Part shown: piece by piece, positions 49,264-58,504 of the stretch
Layout: each line of letters starts with the position of its first letter
Position numbering within the stretch: the stretch's first letter is position 1
NCBI GenBank assembly: GCA_963750735.1
Contig: CAVVRY010000006.1
Span: 1 to 64,000 of the forward strand
Source: JANTGF01 sp963750735
Lineage (GTDB): Bacteria; Bacteroidota; Bacteroidia; Bacteroidales; VadinHA17
Length of the DNA stretch: 64,000 nt
Direction of reading: 5' to 3'
Position numbers and translations under genes: made by a program
The notes under the pieces: generated by a model
What the model was told of the DNA's origin: nothing
Databases searched by the model: none
Seen by the model: the letters and a program-made list of their open reading frames with translations, nothing else

Positions 49264-51210
49264 ATGAGTTATTTAAAATTTGATAAATCACAATTAATTA
49301 ATTTAAATTATTCTTTAGATAAAGAAATTTTGCGTGCAAACCGGGCTGGTTCATATGCCTGCACTTCCCTAATTGGTTGTAATACAAGAAAATACCACGG
49401 ATTACTTGTCAGTCCGGTGGATAATTTTGGAGGTGATAAATTTGTACTCCTTTCATCTCTTGATGCAACGGTTATTCAACATGACAAGGAATTTAGGATT
49501 GGGATACACAAGTATGAAGGGGACAACTATTCACCCAAAGGGCACAAGTATGTAAGAGATTTTGAGGCCGATTTAATTCCTAAAGTAATTATCAGGGTTG
49601 GAGGTGTTGTATTGTCAAAAGAAAAACTCCTTGTTGAAAATGAAGAACAAATACTAATTCGTTATACTTTGATTGATGCACATTCAGATACTTTGTTGAG
49701 GCTTAAACCTTACCTGGCGTTTCGAAATGCCCATGAGCTTACAAAGGCAAACATGAGTGCAAATACCCGTGTAGACTATATTAAGAATGGCATACGAATG
49801 AAATTGTATGAAGGCTTCCCTTACCTTAATATGCAACTGTCTAAGGAAAGTGAGTTTGTTCATGTACCTGATTGGGACTATAATATTGAGTACATCAGGG
49901 AGATGGAACGAGGTTATGACTATAAAGAAGACTTATTTGTTCCAGGCTATTTTGAGTTTCCGATCAAAAAAGGCGAAAGTATTACATTCTCCGCCTGTAC
50001 CGAGGAAATTAATCCAAATGGGATTAAGCAAAAATTCACTTCGGAATCGAAAAAAAGAGTTCCCCGAGAAAGTTACAGAAATTGCCTTATAAACTCAGCA
50101 CAGCAATTCATTGTCAGGCGAAATAATAAAACTGAAATAATAGCTGGTTACCCTTGGTTTGGTTCATGGGGCAGAGATACATTTATAGCCCTACCGGGTC
50201 TTACACTTGCTATTGACGATAGAAAAACATTTATTGATGTTGTCGATACTCAGGTCGCTAAATTGAAAAATGGATTATTTCCAAATATGGGTAACGATAA
50301 TTCCCCGGCTTTTAATTCGGTAGATGCTCCATTGTGGTTCTTTTGGGCTGTGCAGCAGTATGTCAAAAATAAAACCTCAGCAAAAGAGGTCTGGAAGAAT
50401 TATAGCCAGGCCATGAAGGGAATTCTTACAGCATATAGGGATGGAACAGGATTTGGTATAAGAATGGCTGATAATGGTTTAATTTGGGCTGGAGCTGAAG
50501 GAAAGGCTCTTACCTGGATGGATGCGGTAGTTTTTGGTAAACCTGTTACACCAAGAAATGGTTTTGCAGTGGAGATAAATGCCCTCTGGTATAATGCAGT
50601 CTGCTTTAGTCTTGAGTTGGCAGAACAGAACGGAGATGATGAATTTGTAAAAGGTTGGAAGAATCTACCTGAGCAGATTAAAAATTCATTCAATGAACTA
50701 TTCTGGGATGAGGATAAGGGCTACCTCGCTGATTTTTCAGATGAAAATTCAACCAACTGGTATGTTCGTCCAAATCAGGTTTTTGTTTCATCTCTTAAAT
50801 ATAGTCCGGTTGATTTGCATATTCAAAAGGCTGTATTGGAAACAATCGAGAATGAGCTTTTAACCCCCAGGGGATTGCGCACATTATCACCAAAAAATCC
50901 AAATTACAAAGGGATTTATTTAGGAAATCAGGAAGAAAGAGATAGTGCTTACCACCAGGGAACCGTTTGGCCATGGCTCCTGGGGCATTTTTGTGAAGGA
51001 TATTTAAAGGTTCATAAAGAATCTGGATTATCTAAGGTAAAGTCACTTATAAATGGTTTTGAAGATGAAATGAATAAGGATGGTATAGGCTCAATTTCAG
51101 AAATCTATGATGGCGATCCCCCACACCATGGAAAAGGTGCTATATCTCAAGCATGGAGTGTTTCTGAAATATTAAGAATTATGAAGAAGCTGGAAGATTT
51201 CACTGAATAG
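49264..51210 (+). CDS. Glycogen debranching enzyme (archaeal-type amylo-alpha-1,6-glucosidase)
   Basis: 648 residues. The N-terminal GDE_N domain (about 1-250) has the early ANRAGSYACTSLIGCNTRKYHG motif. The C-terminal (alpha/alpha)6 GDE_C domain shows GYPWFGSWGRDTFIALPGL, the general acid/base region NGLIWAGAEGKALTWMDAV, RPNQVFVSS and YHQGTVWPWLLGHF. It removes alpha-1,6 branches of glycogen or alpha-glucan in the cytoplasm. It is the first gene of a four-gene alpha-glucan operon, 28 bp before the glycosyltransferase, and is divergent from the TlpA genes with a 232-bp gap that must contain the promoter. Confidence 0.92.
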   Translation: MSYLKFDKSQLINLNYSLDKEILRANRAGSYACTSLIGCNTRKYHGLLVSPVDNFGGDKFVLLSSLDATVIQHDKEFRIGIHKYEGDNYSPKGHKYVRDFEADLIPKVIIRVGGVVLSKEKLLVENEEQILIRYTLIDAHSDTLLRLKPYLAFRNAHELTKANMSANTRVDYIKNGIRMKLYEGFPYLNMQLSKESEFVHVPDWDYNIEYIREMERGYDYKEDLFVPGYFEFPIKKGESITFSACTEEINPNGIKQKFTSESKKRVPRESYRNCLINSAQQFIVRRNNKTEIIAGYPWFGSWGRDTFIALPGLTLAIDDRKTFIDVVDTQVAKLKNGLFPNMGNDNSPAFNSVDAPLWFFWAVQQYVKNKTSAKEVWKNYSQAMKGILTAYRDGTGFGIRMADNGLIWAGAEGKALTWMDAVVFGKPVTPRNGFAVEINALWYNAVCFSLELAEQNGDDEFVKGWKNLPEQIKNSFNELFWDEDKGYLADFSDENSTNWYVRPNQVFVSSLKYSPVDLHIQKAVLETIENELLTPRGLRTLSPKNPNYKGIYLGNQEERDSAYHQGTVWPWLLGHFCEGYLKVHKESGLSKVKSLINGFEDEMNKDGIGSISEIYDGDPPHHGKGAISQAWSVSEILRIMKKLEDFTE

Positions 51211-51238
51211 TGTCCTTCCAAAATTTAAATGTAAGGAA

Positions 51239-52537
51239 ATGAAAGCATTAATGTTTGGGTGGGAGTTTCCACCTCACATTTCGGGCGGCTTAGGAACCGC
51301 AAGCTATGGTTTGACAAGAGGGTTGGCCAGTGTCGATGATTTGGATATTATATTTGTTGTACCTAAGGCCTATGGAGATGAGGACCAAACAAGGATGCGC
51401 TTGATAGGAGCTGGTGATATACCAATCACATCAAAAAAAGTTAAGCTTGAGAACTTTAATAAGGAGTTTGAATATATTGAAGTAGGCTCAAAAATAGTAC
51501 CTTATGTTGATCCCGAAGATTTTTGGAAACATACTAAAGAAGAATATTCCGGAGAAATTAAATATGTACAAACTAATGTAGAAGGCAAAGTGGAGTTTAC
51601 GGGCAAATACGGTGCAAACCTGATGCAGGAAATATATAACTACTCTGTAGTTGCTTCAGTTATTGCTTCCGAAAATGAATTTGACATCATCCATGCCCAT
51701 GATTGGCTTACTTATCCTTCTGGAATTTCGGCTAAAGAGGCTTCTGGGAAACCACTTGTAATTCACGTTCACGCAACAGATTTTGATAGGAGTGGTGGAA
51801 ATGTAAATCCTGATGTATACGAGATTGAAAGAAGAGGGATGCTGGCAGCAGATAAAATTATTGCAGTAAGTAATCTTACCCGCAATACTGTTATTGAGAA
51901 GTACGGCATCGATCCTGAAAAGGTGGTAACAGTATACAACGCCGTTGAACCACTGAAAGAAAGCCAAATCGAATACAAGAAAAGTCTGCCCGATAAAATT
52001 GTGACCTTTTTAGGCAGAATTACCATGCAGAAGGGACCTGAATATTTTATTGAAGCAGCACATCTGGTTCTAAAGCGAATGAAAAATGTTCGTTTTGTTA
52101 TGGCTGGTAGTGGCGATATGATGGTCAGAATGGTTAATCTGGCTGCATCTAAAAAGATAATGGACAAGTTTCATTTTACTGGATTTCTAAAAGGTGATGA
52201 TGTTTTTCATATGCTTAAATTGAGCGATGTATATATCATGCCCTCAGTTTCAGAACCATTTGGAATTTCTCCCCTTGAAGCAATGCAATCGAATGTTCCG
52301 GTAATTATTTCGAAACAATCGGGGGTGGCTGAGATTTTAACCCATGCCATTAAAGTAAATTATTGGGATATTGAAGCAACAGCAGATGCAATTTATGGTT
52401 TGCTGAATTACAATGGGTCTCATATTTTTTTCCAGGAATTTGGGAAGATGGAAGTAGATAGTCTGAAGTGGGAAAATGCAGCACTTCGGGTAAAGGAAGT
52501 TTATGATGACGTCCTTATTGAATTTTACAAAAATTAA
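51239..52537 (+). CDS. GT4-type glycosyltransferase (glycogen-synthase-like)
   Basis: 432 residues of the GT-B fold. The N-terminus MFGWEFPPHISGGLGTASYGL has the glycine loop of the glycogen synthase/GT4 group, IIHAHDWLTYPSG is the acceptor-side motif, and FVMAGSGDM plus SEPFGISPLEAMQSNVPVI give the donor-binding E-x7-E pattern near residues 338-346. It probably extends alpha-1,4-glucan or makes a maltooligosaccharide from an activated glucose; the donor (ADP- or UDP-glucose) cannot be read. It follows the debranching enzyme by 28 bp and precedes the GH57 gene by 48 bp. Confidence 0.85.
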   Translation: MKALMFGWEFPPHISGGLGTASYGLTRGLASVDDLDIIFVVPKAYGDEDQTRMRLIGAGDIPITSKKVKLENFNKEFEYIEVGSKIVPYVDPEDFWKHTKEEYSGEIKYVQTNVEGKVEFTGKYGANLMQEIYNYSVVASVIASENEFDIIHAHDWLTYPSGISAKEASGKPLVIHVHATDFDRSGGNVNPDVYEIERRGMLAADKIIAVSNLTRNTVIEKYGIDPEKVVTVYNAVEPLKESQIEYKKSLPDKIVTFLGRITMQKGPEYFIEAAHLVLKRMKNVRFVMAGSGDMMVRMVNLAASKKIMDKFHFTGFLKGDDVFHMLKLSDVYIMPSVSEPFGISPLEAMQSNVPVIISKQSGVAEILTHAIKVNYWDIEATADAIYGLLNYNGSHIFFQEFGKMEVDSLKWENAALRVKEVYDDVLIEFYKN

Positions 52538-52585
52538 TTTTAAATAAACAACAATCAGATATAGTCTGACAAATAAGTTATAAGT

Positions 52586-53986
52586 ATGAAGACTTTGTGT
52601 TTTTATTTCCAGGTGCATCAGCCACTGAGGTTTAAAAGATATCGATTTTTTAATATAGGTGATGATCATTACTACTATGATGATTATTCAAATGAGACCA
52701 TTTTGAACAAAGTGGCGGAGAAATGTTATTTGCCCACCAACAAAATATTGCTGGATCTTGTTAAAAAGTATAAGGGGAAATTTAAAATTTCTTTTTCAAT
52801 TTCAGGAGTTGCTCTTGATCAGTTTGAGGTTTACGCACCAGAAATAATCGATTCATTTCGTAAATTGGTTGATACAGGTTATGTTGAGATACTGGCGGAA
52901 ACTAATGCACATTCACTTGTTTCATTGGCTGACAATGATGAATTTGAGAAGCAGGTTAAATTGCATGGTGAAAAAATTAAGAAGCATTTCAATACAGTTC
53001 CTACTGTGTTCAGAAATACTGAATTGATTTATTCTGATGACATTGGAGCAACAGTTGCTCAAATGGGATATCAGGCAATGATTACGGAAGGCGCAAAACA
53101 TATTCTGGGATGGAAAAGCCCTAATTATTTGTACACCAATGCAATAAATCCAAGGTTAAAGCTCCTTCTTAAAAATTTTAAATTAAGCGATGATATTGCT
53201 TTTAGATTTTCAAATCAGGGGTGGAACGAATGGCCATTGACAACTGAAAAATTTGTGGGTTGGCTGGATGCATTGCCACAAGAGGAAGAAATTGTAAATT
53301 TATTTATGGATTATGAGACCTTCGGGGAGCATCAGTGGGAAGAAACCGGGATTTTTGAATTTCTGAAAGCTCTACCTGGAGTTGTTCTTGGGAAAAAGAA
53401 CATGAAATTTGATACACCATCAGGAATAATTAGTAATCATCAACCAGTGTCTGCTATTCATTGTCCGTATCCAATCTCATGGGCTGATGAAGAGCGTGAT
53501 TTAACTGCCTGGTTGGGGAATGCCATGCAAAATGAGGCCTTTGAGAAGCTATATAAATTAACAGAGAAGGTTAAGAATAGCAATGATGAAAAATTAAAAA
53601 GGGATTGGCAGTATCTGCAGACAAGTGATCATTTTTATTACATGTGCACAAAATTTTTCTCCGATGGTGAAGTTCATTCATATTTCAATCCTTATGAATC
53701 ACCTTATGATGCATTTATAAATTACATGAATGTTTTAAGCGATTATGCCTTGCGGCTCGATGCTGATATACCTGAATCTGATCGGGATAAAGAAGTTTCT
53801 TTCTTATCAGAAAAAGTTGAAGAACAGAAAACAATCATTTCGAAATATGAGGAGGAAATAAAGAGCCTCCGAAGTAAAAAGCCAGTGACTAAGAGAAAAA
53901 CCTCTGCTTCAGGTAAAAAGGCTGGTGCTAAGACAAGTTCAACTCAAAAAGTACAGAAAAAGACCACAACTCAGAAAAAATCATAG
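52586..53986 (+). CDS. GH57 alpha-amylase-like enzyme with lysine-rich tail
   Basis: 466 residues. The GH57 fold starts MKTLCFYFQVHQPLRFKRYRFF (VHQP motif 1), with SFSISGVALDQ, LAETNAHSL and the nucleophile Glu in VFRNTELIYSDD. The acid Asp lies in LFMDYETFGEHQWEETG, and WADEERDLTAWLGN closes the barrel. Residues about 405-432 form a short coiled coil (SFLSEKVEEQKTIISKYEEEI). The last 35 residues are a Lys/Thr/Ser-rich tail (KPVTKRKTSASGKKAGAKTS). GH57 members act as alpha-amylase, 4-alpha-glucanotransferase or branching enzyme; the subtype is open. The tail could tether the enzyme to glycogen granules or nucleic acid (inference). Confidence 0.87.
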   Translation: MKTLCFYFQVHQPLRFKRYRFFNIGDDHYYYDDYSNETILNKVAEKCYLPTNKILLDLVKKYKGKFKISFSISGVALDQFEVYAPEIIDSFRKLVDTGYVEILAETNAHSLVSLADNDEFEKQVKLHGEKIKKHFNTVPTVFRNTELIYSDDIGATVAQMGYQAMITEGAKHILGWKSPNYLYTNAINPRLKLLLKNFKLSDDIAFRFSNQGWNEWPLTTEKFVGWLDALPQEEEIVNLFMDYETFGEHQWEETGIFEFLKALPGVVLGKKNMKFDTPSGIISNHQPVSAIHCPYPISWADEERDLTAWLGNAMQNEAFEKLYKLTEKVKNSNDEKLKRDWQYLQTSDHFYYMCTKFFSDGEVHSYFNPYESPYDAFINYMNVLSDYALRLDADIPESDRDKEVSFLSEKVEEQKTIISKYEEEIKSLRSKKPVTKRKTSASGKKAGAKTSSTQKVQKKTTTQKKS

Positions 53987-54238
53987 ACTAGAATTTCAGT
54001 AAGATTTAGGGAATTCGTCTTTAAGTTTTTTCTTTCTAATATTATAAAAATAAATCCACAGAATTTTAATAGATTGAAATTGTAGTAAGCTTAAGATGTG
54101 CGGTTTAAGTTGTACATAATCATAATTATAATTTTTTTTTTAACTTTTTAGTCCGGATATCGTTAATTTTTAATTCTAGCTGGTACATTTGCACTTTCAA
54201 ATTTTTGACAAAATATAATTAATAAGATAATTTAAATA

Positions 54239-57200
54239 ATGAATAATAAATATATAACACCATCTTCTTTATTTGAGGTTAGCTGGGAAATTTGTAATAA
54301 AGTAGGAGGCATCCATACAGTGGTTTCCACGAAAGTATTGTCAATACAAAAAGAAATTGGGGACAACTATTTCTTAATTGGACCTGATGTTTGGCGCGAT
54401 GAGAAAGAAAATCCAGAATTTATACCACAAGACGACAGGTATAAGGAGTGGAAAGAATTGATTAGGCAAGAAGGATTGTCTGTGAAAATTGGGCAATGGA
54501 ATATTGAAGGAAGACCAACAGTTATCCTTGTAGATTTTTATGGCCTTATTGCCAAGAAGGATGAAGTTTTTAGCAATTTCTGGGAGGAATATAAGCTGGA
54601 CTCTATTTCAGGTCATTGGGATTATATTGAACCAGCACTATTTGGGTATGCAGCTGGAAAAGTTATAGAAAGTTTTGCGAACTTTCATTTTGGTATTCAG
54701 GACAGCATTACAGCACATTTTCATGAATGGATGACTGGATCAGGTGTTCTTTATCTTAAAGAATCTGCCCCTCATATAGCCACAGTATTTACAACACATG
54801 CAACTGTTCTTGGCCGGGCTCTGGCAGGAAACAACCGACCTGTGTATAGTAAACTCAATGAATTCAACCCTGCTCAGTTAGCACATGAATTTAATGTTGT
54901 TTCAAAGCATTCTATGGAGCAGTTGGCCGGAAAAAATTCCGATGGATTTACAACAGTTAGTGATATTACAGCCAAGGAATGTAAAGCACTACTGGGCCAG
55001 GATGTGAATCTGGTTACACCAAATGGATTCGAAGATTCCTTTGTGCCTGGAGAAAACAAATTTGAGGCCGAAAGGACAGCAGCCCGAAATAAACTTTTAG
55101 GAGTGGCAAGATCTCTTCTGGGAATTGATTTAAATGAAGACTATCTTTTAGTAGCAAATAGTGGGCGGTTTGAATATAAAAACAAAGGAATTGACCTTTT
55201 CATTGAATCCCTGGATAAGTTGAATCAATCAAAGGAATTAAAAAAGAATATTATTGCATTTTTACTTATTCCGGCTAATAATTCGGGTCCTAGAGTGGAT
55301 TTGTCTGAAGCCATTAAGAAGGGTGATGTCCTTAATACTTCAGATAAGTATTTAACTCATGGTATGCATGACCCGGAATATGATCCAATTCTTAACCAAC
55401 TTCAGGAAAGTGCACTTAAGAATGAGGCGAATGATAAAGTGAAGATAATTTATGTGCCTGTTTATCTTAACGAAGAGGATGGGATATTTAATATGAGTTA
55501 TTATGACCTCTTAATTGGATTTGATCTTACAATTTTCCCATCATATTACGAGCCATGGGGATATACACCACTGGAAAGTCTGGCGTTTAGAATTCCATCA
55601 ATGACCACCACCCTGGCAGGTTTTGGCATGTGGGTGAAAGACCATATAAAGGATCCGGGTTTCGGGGTAGGAGTCATCGAAAGGGATGATACCAATGATA
55701 AGGAAGTTGTCAACCAAATTGTGAAATTCACCGAAGAGTTTTCTCAACTAAATGATAAAGGAGTTGATGAGGCCAGAGATAAAGCATTTGAGGTTTCAAG
55801 GATAGCCCTCTGGGAGAATTTGGTTGAATACTATTTTCAAGTGTATGATATAGCAGTAAAGAAGCTGCAGGACAGGTTTTTTACGGGTGAATTTTTAAAG
55901 ACACATGAGTCGGATCAACCCCAAATTATCACTTCAGTTCCTCAATTTCCCAAATGGAAGACTCTTGTTGTAGAATCTGGAATTCCAGAGAGACTTTCCT
56001 TTTTAACTGAATTGTCAAAAAATTTGTGGTGGACGTGGAATTCTGATGCAGAAGCCCTTTGGGAAAGAATTGATCCTGAATTATGGGAAGAAAAAAAACA
56101 TAATCCAATTTTGATGTTGGAGAGTGTAAACTATAAACGCCTGTTAAGTCTTGAGAAGAATAAAATTTTCCTTAACGAAATGGACAAGGTTTCAGCAAAA
56201 TTTAAGGAATATTTAAACACTCAGCCGGATCCGGCACAACCATTAATTGGTTATTTTAGTATGGAATTTGGTCTTCACGATAGTTTGAAAATATTTTCTG
56301 GAGGGCTAGGAATTTTAGCAGGTGATTATTTGAAAGAAGCAAGTGATTCAAATGCTAGAATTATAGGGATTGGGCTTCTATATAGATTTGGTTATTTTAA
56401 GCAGGTCCTATCACTCCATGGAGAGCAACAGGCAAACTATCTTTCAGAGCAGTTTTCTAAAATTCCAATTACGCTTGTTAGGAATGAAGATGGCTCTGAT
56501 AAAATAGTAACAATTGTGTTACATGGTAGATCACTAAAAATAAGAATCTGGAAAGTAAATGTTGGAAGAATAGCATTATATCTGCTTGATACCGATCTAG
56601 AAGAGAATCAGGAAAGGGACAGATTTATTACTCACCATCTTTACGGAGGGGATCTGGAAAACAGGTTGAAGCAGGAAATAGTTTTGGGGATTGGAGGTGT
56701 AAGAGCATTGGCAGCTATTGGAGAAAATCCAGACATCTTCCATAGCAATGAGGGACATTCAGCCTTTATTGGAGTTGAACGTCTTAATCAACTCATTCAT
56801 GAAAAAAATCTAAATTTCCAGGAAGCTCATGAAGTGGTTAAAAGTTCAACCTTATTTACCACACATACACCAGTGCCTGCAGGACATGATTCATTCCCTG
56901 AAGATCTTCTCAGGGTGTATATGGGTCATTATCCTGAAAGATTGAAGATTTCATGGGATGAGTTTTATAAATTAGGTGGCAACGGACAATCTAATAAACC
57001 AGAGAAATTTAATATGAGTTTTCTGGCAGCCCATCTTTCGCAGGAAATTAATGGTGTTAGTCGGTTACATGGAAAAGTAAGCAGGGACTTATTTATAGAC
57101 TTGTGGCCTGGATATCTACCTGAAGAATTGCACATTGGATATGTAACCAATGGAGTTCATCTTTCCACATGGGCAGCTTCTGAAGTAAAAGAATTTTTTT

Positions 57201-58483
57201 CCAAAAAACTTTCGAAAGATTGGATTTCAAATCAGGCAGATAAGAAACTATGGGATGAAATAAATAAAATCGACAGCACAGAGCTATGGGATGTGAAGCG
57301 AGCTCTGAAGAAGAAACTAATTTCAAAAGTGAAAGAAAGACTTCAAACTTACCTTGACAAACGATATGAAAGCCCGAGAAGAATTTTAGAGGTAAGTGAA
57401 ACTTTAGATGACAAAACATTAACCATTGGCTTTGCCAGGAGGTTTGCTACATATAAAAGAGCACATTTACTTTTCAATGATCTTGATCGACTGGATGAAA
57501 TTGTAAATGATCCGGAACGGCCAGTTCAGTTTTTATTTGCTGGTAAAGCTCACCCACATGACGGTGGAGGTCAAGGGTTAATTAAGAAAATTATAGAAGT
57601 TTCGAAAATGCCAAGATTCAGGGGGAAGATTTTATTCCTTCAGAATTATGATATGGAGCTTGCAAAATTGTTGGTACAGGGAGTTGATGTATGGCTTAAT
57701 ACACCTACACGACCTTTGGAAGCTTCAGGAACGAGCGGAGAAAAAGCTGTAATGAATGGAACATTACACTTTAGTGTGCTCGATGGATGGTGGGTTGAGG
57801 GTTATAAAGAGGAAGCCGGATGGTTCCTTACAGGCAAACGAACCTATGATAATCAGGAGTTTCAGGATGAGCTTGATACGGAGAAAATTTATAACATCCT
57901 GGAATCTGAGATTGTACCGCTTTATTACGATAGAAATGATAAGGATGTACCTGAAGGATGGGTAAAGTATATGAAGAACTCATTTACAAAAGTTGCTCCT
58001 GACTTCACTATGCATCGTATGTTGGTGGATTATAAGAGGAAGTATTACAGTAGACTGTATGGACGGAATCAATATTTAGTAGCAAATAATTATGAAAAAG
58101 CTATTTTATTGGCAGCATGGAAAAAAGGGATTGCCCGTATGTGGGAAAATCTGGAAGTCTTATCTGTAGACCTTACAGGCCTGAATGGACACCCATTTAA
58201 AATTGGCCAGAAGTATGAGGCCAATGTAATAATCAGGCTAAAAGGTGTTCCGGCTTCTGCAATAGGAATGGAATTGGTAGTAACTGATATTAGTAAGTCG
58301 GGCAGGATGAAGCTAATTCATTCACAGGAGTTTAAAATGGTAAAAACGGAGGAAGGTAAGGTTCATTTCAATATTGAAATAATGCCAACTCAGACTGGTT
58401 CATTTAATTATGGATTCCGTATTATTCCAAAACATAAAGACTTACCAAACAAGCAGGATTTCAACCTGGTTAGTTGGATTTAG
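54239..58483 (+). CDS. Fused glycogen synthase (GT3) and alpha-glucan phosphorylase (GT35)
   Basis: 1414 residues. The first 560 or so form a eukaryotic-type GT3 glycogen synthase: FEVSWEICNKVGGIHTVVSTK, FLIGPDVW, TAHFHEWMTGSGVLYLK, FTTHATVLGRALAGNNR, and the donor-site acidic pair in FPSYYEPWGYTPLES. Then a DUF3417-type domain (SKNLWWTWNSDAEALWERIDP) and a GlgP-type phosphorylase (YFSMEFGLHDSLKIFSGGLG, NEGHSAFI, GYVTNGVHLSTWAA, RRFATYKRAHLL). The PLP lysine sits in EASGTSGEKAVMNG and is kept. A beta-rich C-terminal domain (about 1300-1414) follows. Synthesis and phosphorolysis are thus on one polypeptide in the cytoplasm. It is the last gene of the cluster, 252 bp after GH57; that gap is AT-rich and may contain its own promoter. 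Frame intact over 4.2 kb. Confidence 0.9.
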   Translation: MNNKYITPSSLFEVSWEICNKVGGIHTVVSTKVLSIQKEIGDNYFLIGPDVWRDEKENPEFIPQDDRYKEWKELIRQEGLSVKIGQWNIEGRPTVILVDFYGLIAKKDEVFSNFWEEYKLDSISGHWDYIEPALFGYAAGKVIESFANFHFGIQDSITAHFHEWMTGSGVLYLKESAPHIATVFTTHATVLGRALAGNNRPVYSKLNEFNPAQLAHEFNVVSKHSMEQLAGKNSDGFTTVSDITAKECKALLGQDVNLVTPNGFEDSFVPGENKFEAERTAARNKLLGVARSLLGIDLNEDYLLVANSGRFEYKNKGIDLFIESLDKLNQSKELKKNIIAFLLIPANNSGPRVDLSEAIKKGDVLNTSDKYLTHGMHDPEYDPILNQLQESALKNEANDKVKIIYVPVYLNEEDGIFNMSYYDLLIGFDLTIFPSYYEPWGYTPLESLAFRIPSMTTTLAGFGMWVKDHIKDPGFGVGVIERDDTNDKEVVNQIVKFTEEFSQLNDKGVDEARDKAFEVSRIALWENLVEYYFQVYDIAVKKLQDRFFTGEFLKTHESDQPQIITSVPQFPKWKTLVVESGIPERLSFLTELSKNLWWTWNSDAEALWERIDPELWEEKKHNPILMLESVNYKRLLSLEKNKIFLNEMDKVSAKFKEYLNTQPDPAQPLIGYFSMEFGLHDSLKIFSGGLGILAGDYLKEASDSNARIIGIGLLYRFGYFKQVLSLHGEQQANYLSEQFSKIPITLVRNEDGSDKIVTIVLHGRSLKIRIWKVNVGRIALYLLDTDLEENQERDRFITHHLYGGDLENRLKQEIVLGIGGVRALAAIGENPDIFHSNEGHSAFIGVERLNQLIHEKNLNFQEAHEVVKSSTLFTTHTPVPAGHDSFPEDLLRVYMGHYPERLKISWDEFYKLGGNGQSNKPEKFNMSFLAAHLSQEINGVSRLHGKVSRDLFIDLWPGYLPEELHIGYVTNGVHLSTWAASEVKEFFSKKLSKDWISNQADKKLWDEINKIDSTELWDVKRALKKKLISKVKERLQTYLDKRYESPRRILEVSETLDDKTLTIGFARRFATYKRAHLLFNDLDRLDEIVNDPERPVQFLFAGKAHPHDGGGQGLIKKIIEVSKMPRFRGKILFLQNYDMELAKLLVQGVDVWLNTPTRPLEASGTSGEKAVMNGTLHFSVLDGWWVEGYKEEAGWFLTGKRTYDNQEFQDELDTEKIYNILESEIVPLYYDRNDKDVPEGWVKYMKNSFTKVAPDFTMHRMLVDYKRKYYSRLYGRNQYLVANNYEKAILLAAWKKGIARMWENLEVLSVDLTGLNGHPFKIGQKYEANVIIRLKGVPASAIGMELVVTDISKSGRMKLIHSQEFKMVKTEEGKVHFNIEIMPTQTGSFNYGFRIIPKHKDLPNKQDFNLVSWI

Positions 58484-58504
58484 AGGCAATTATTTACTAT
58501 ACGG

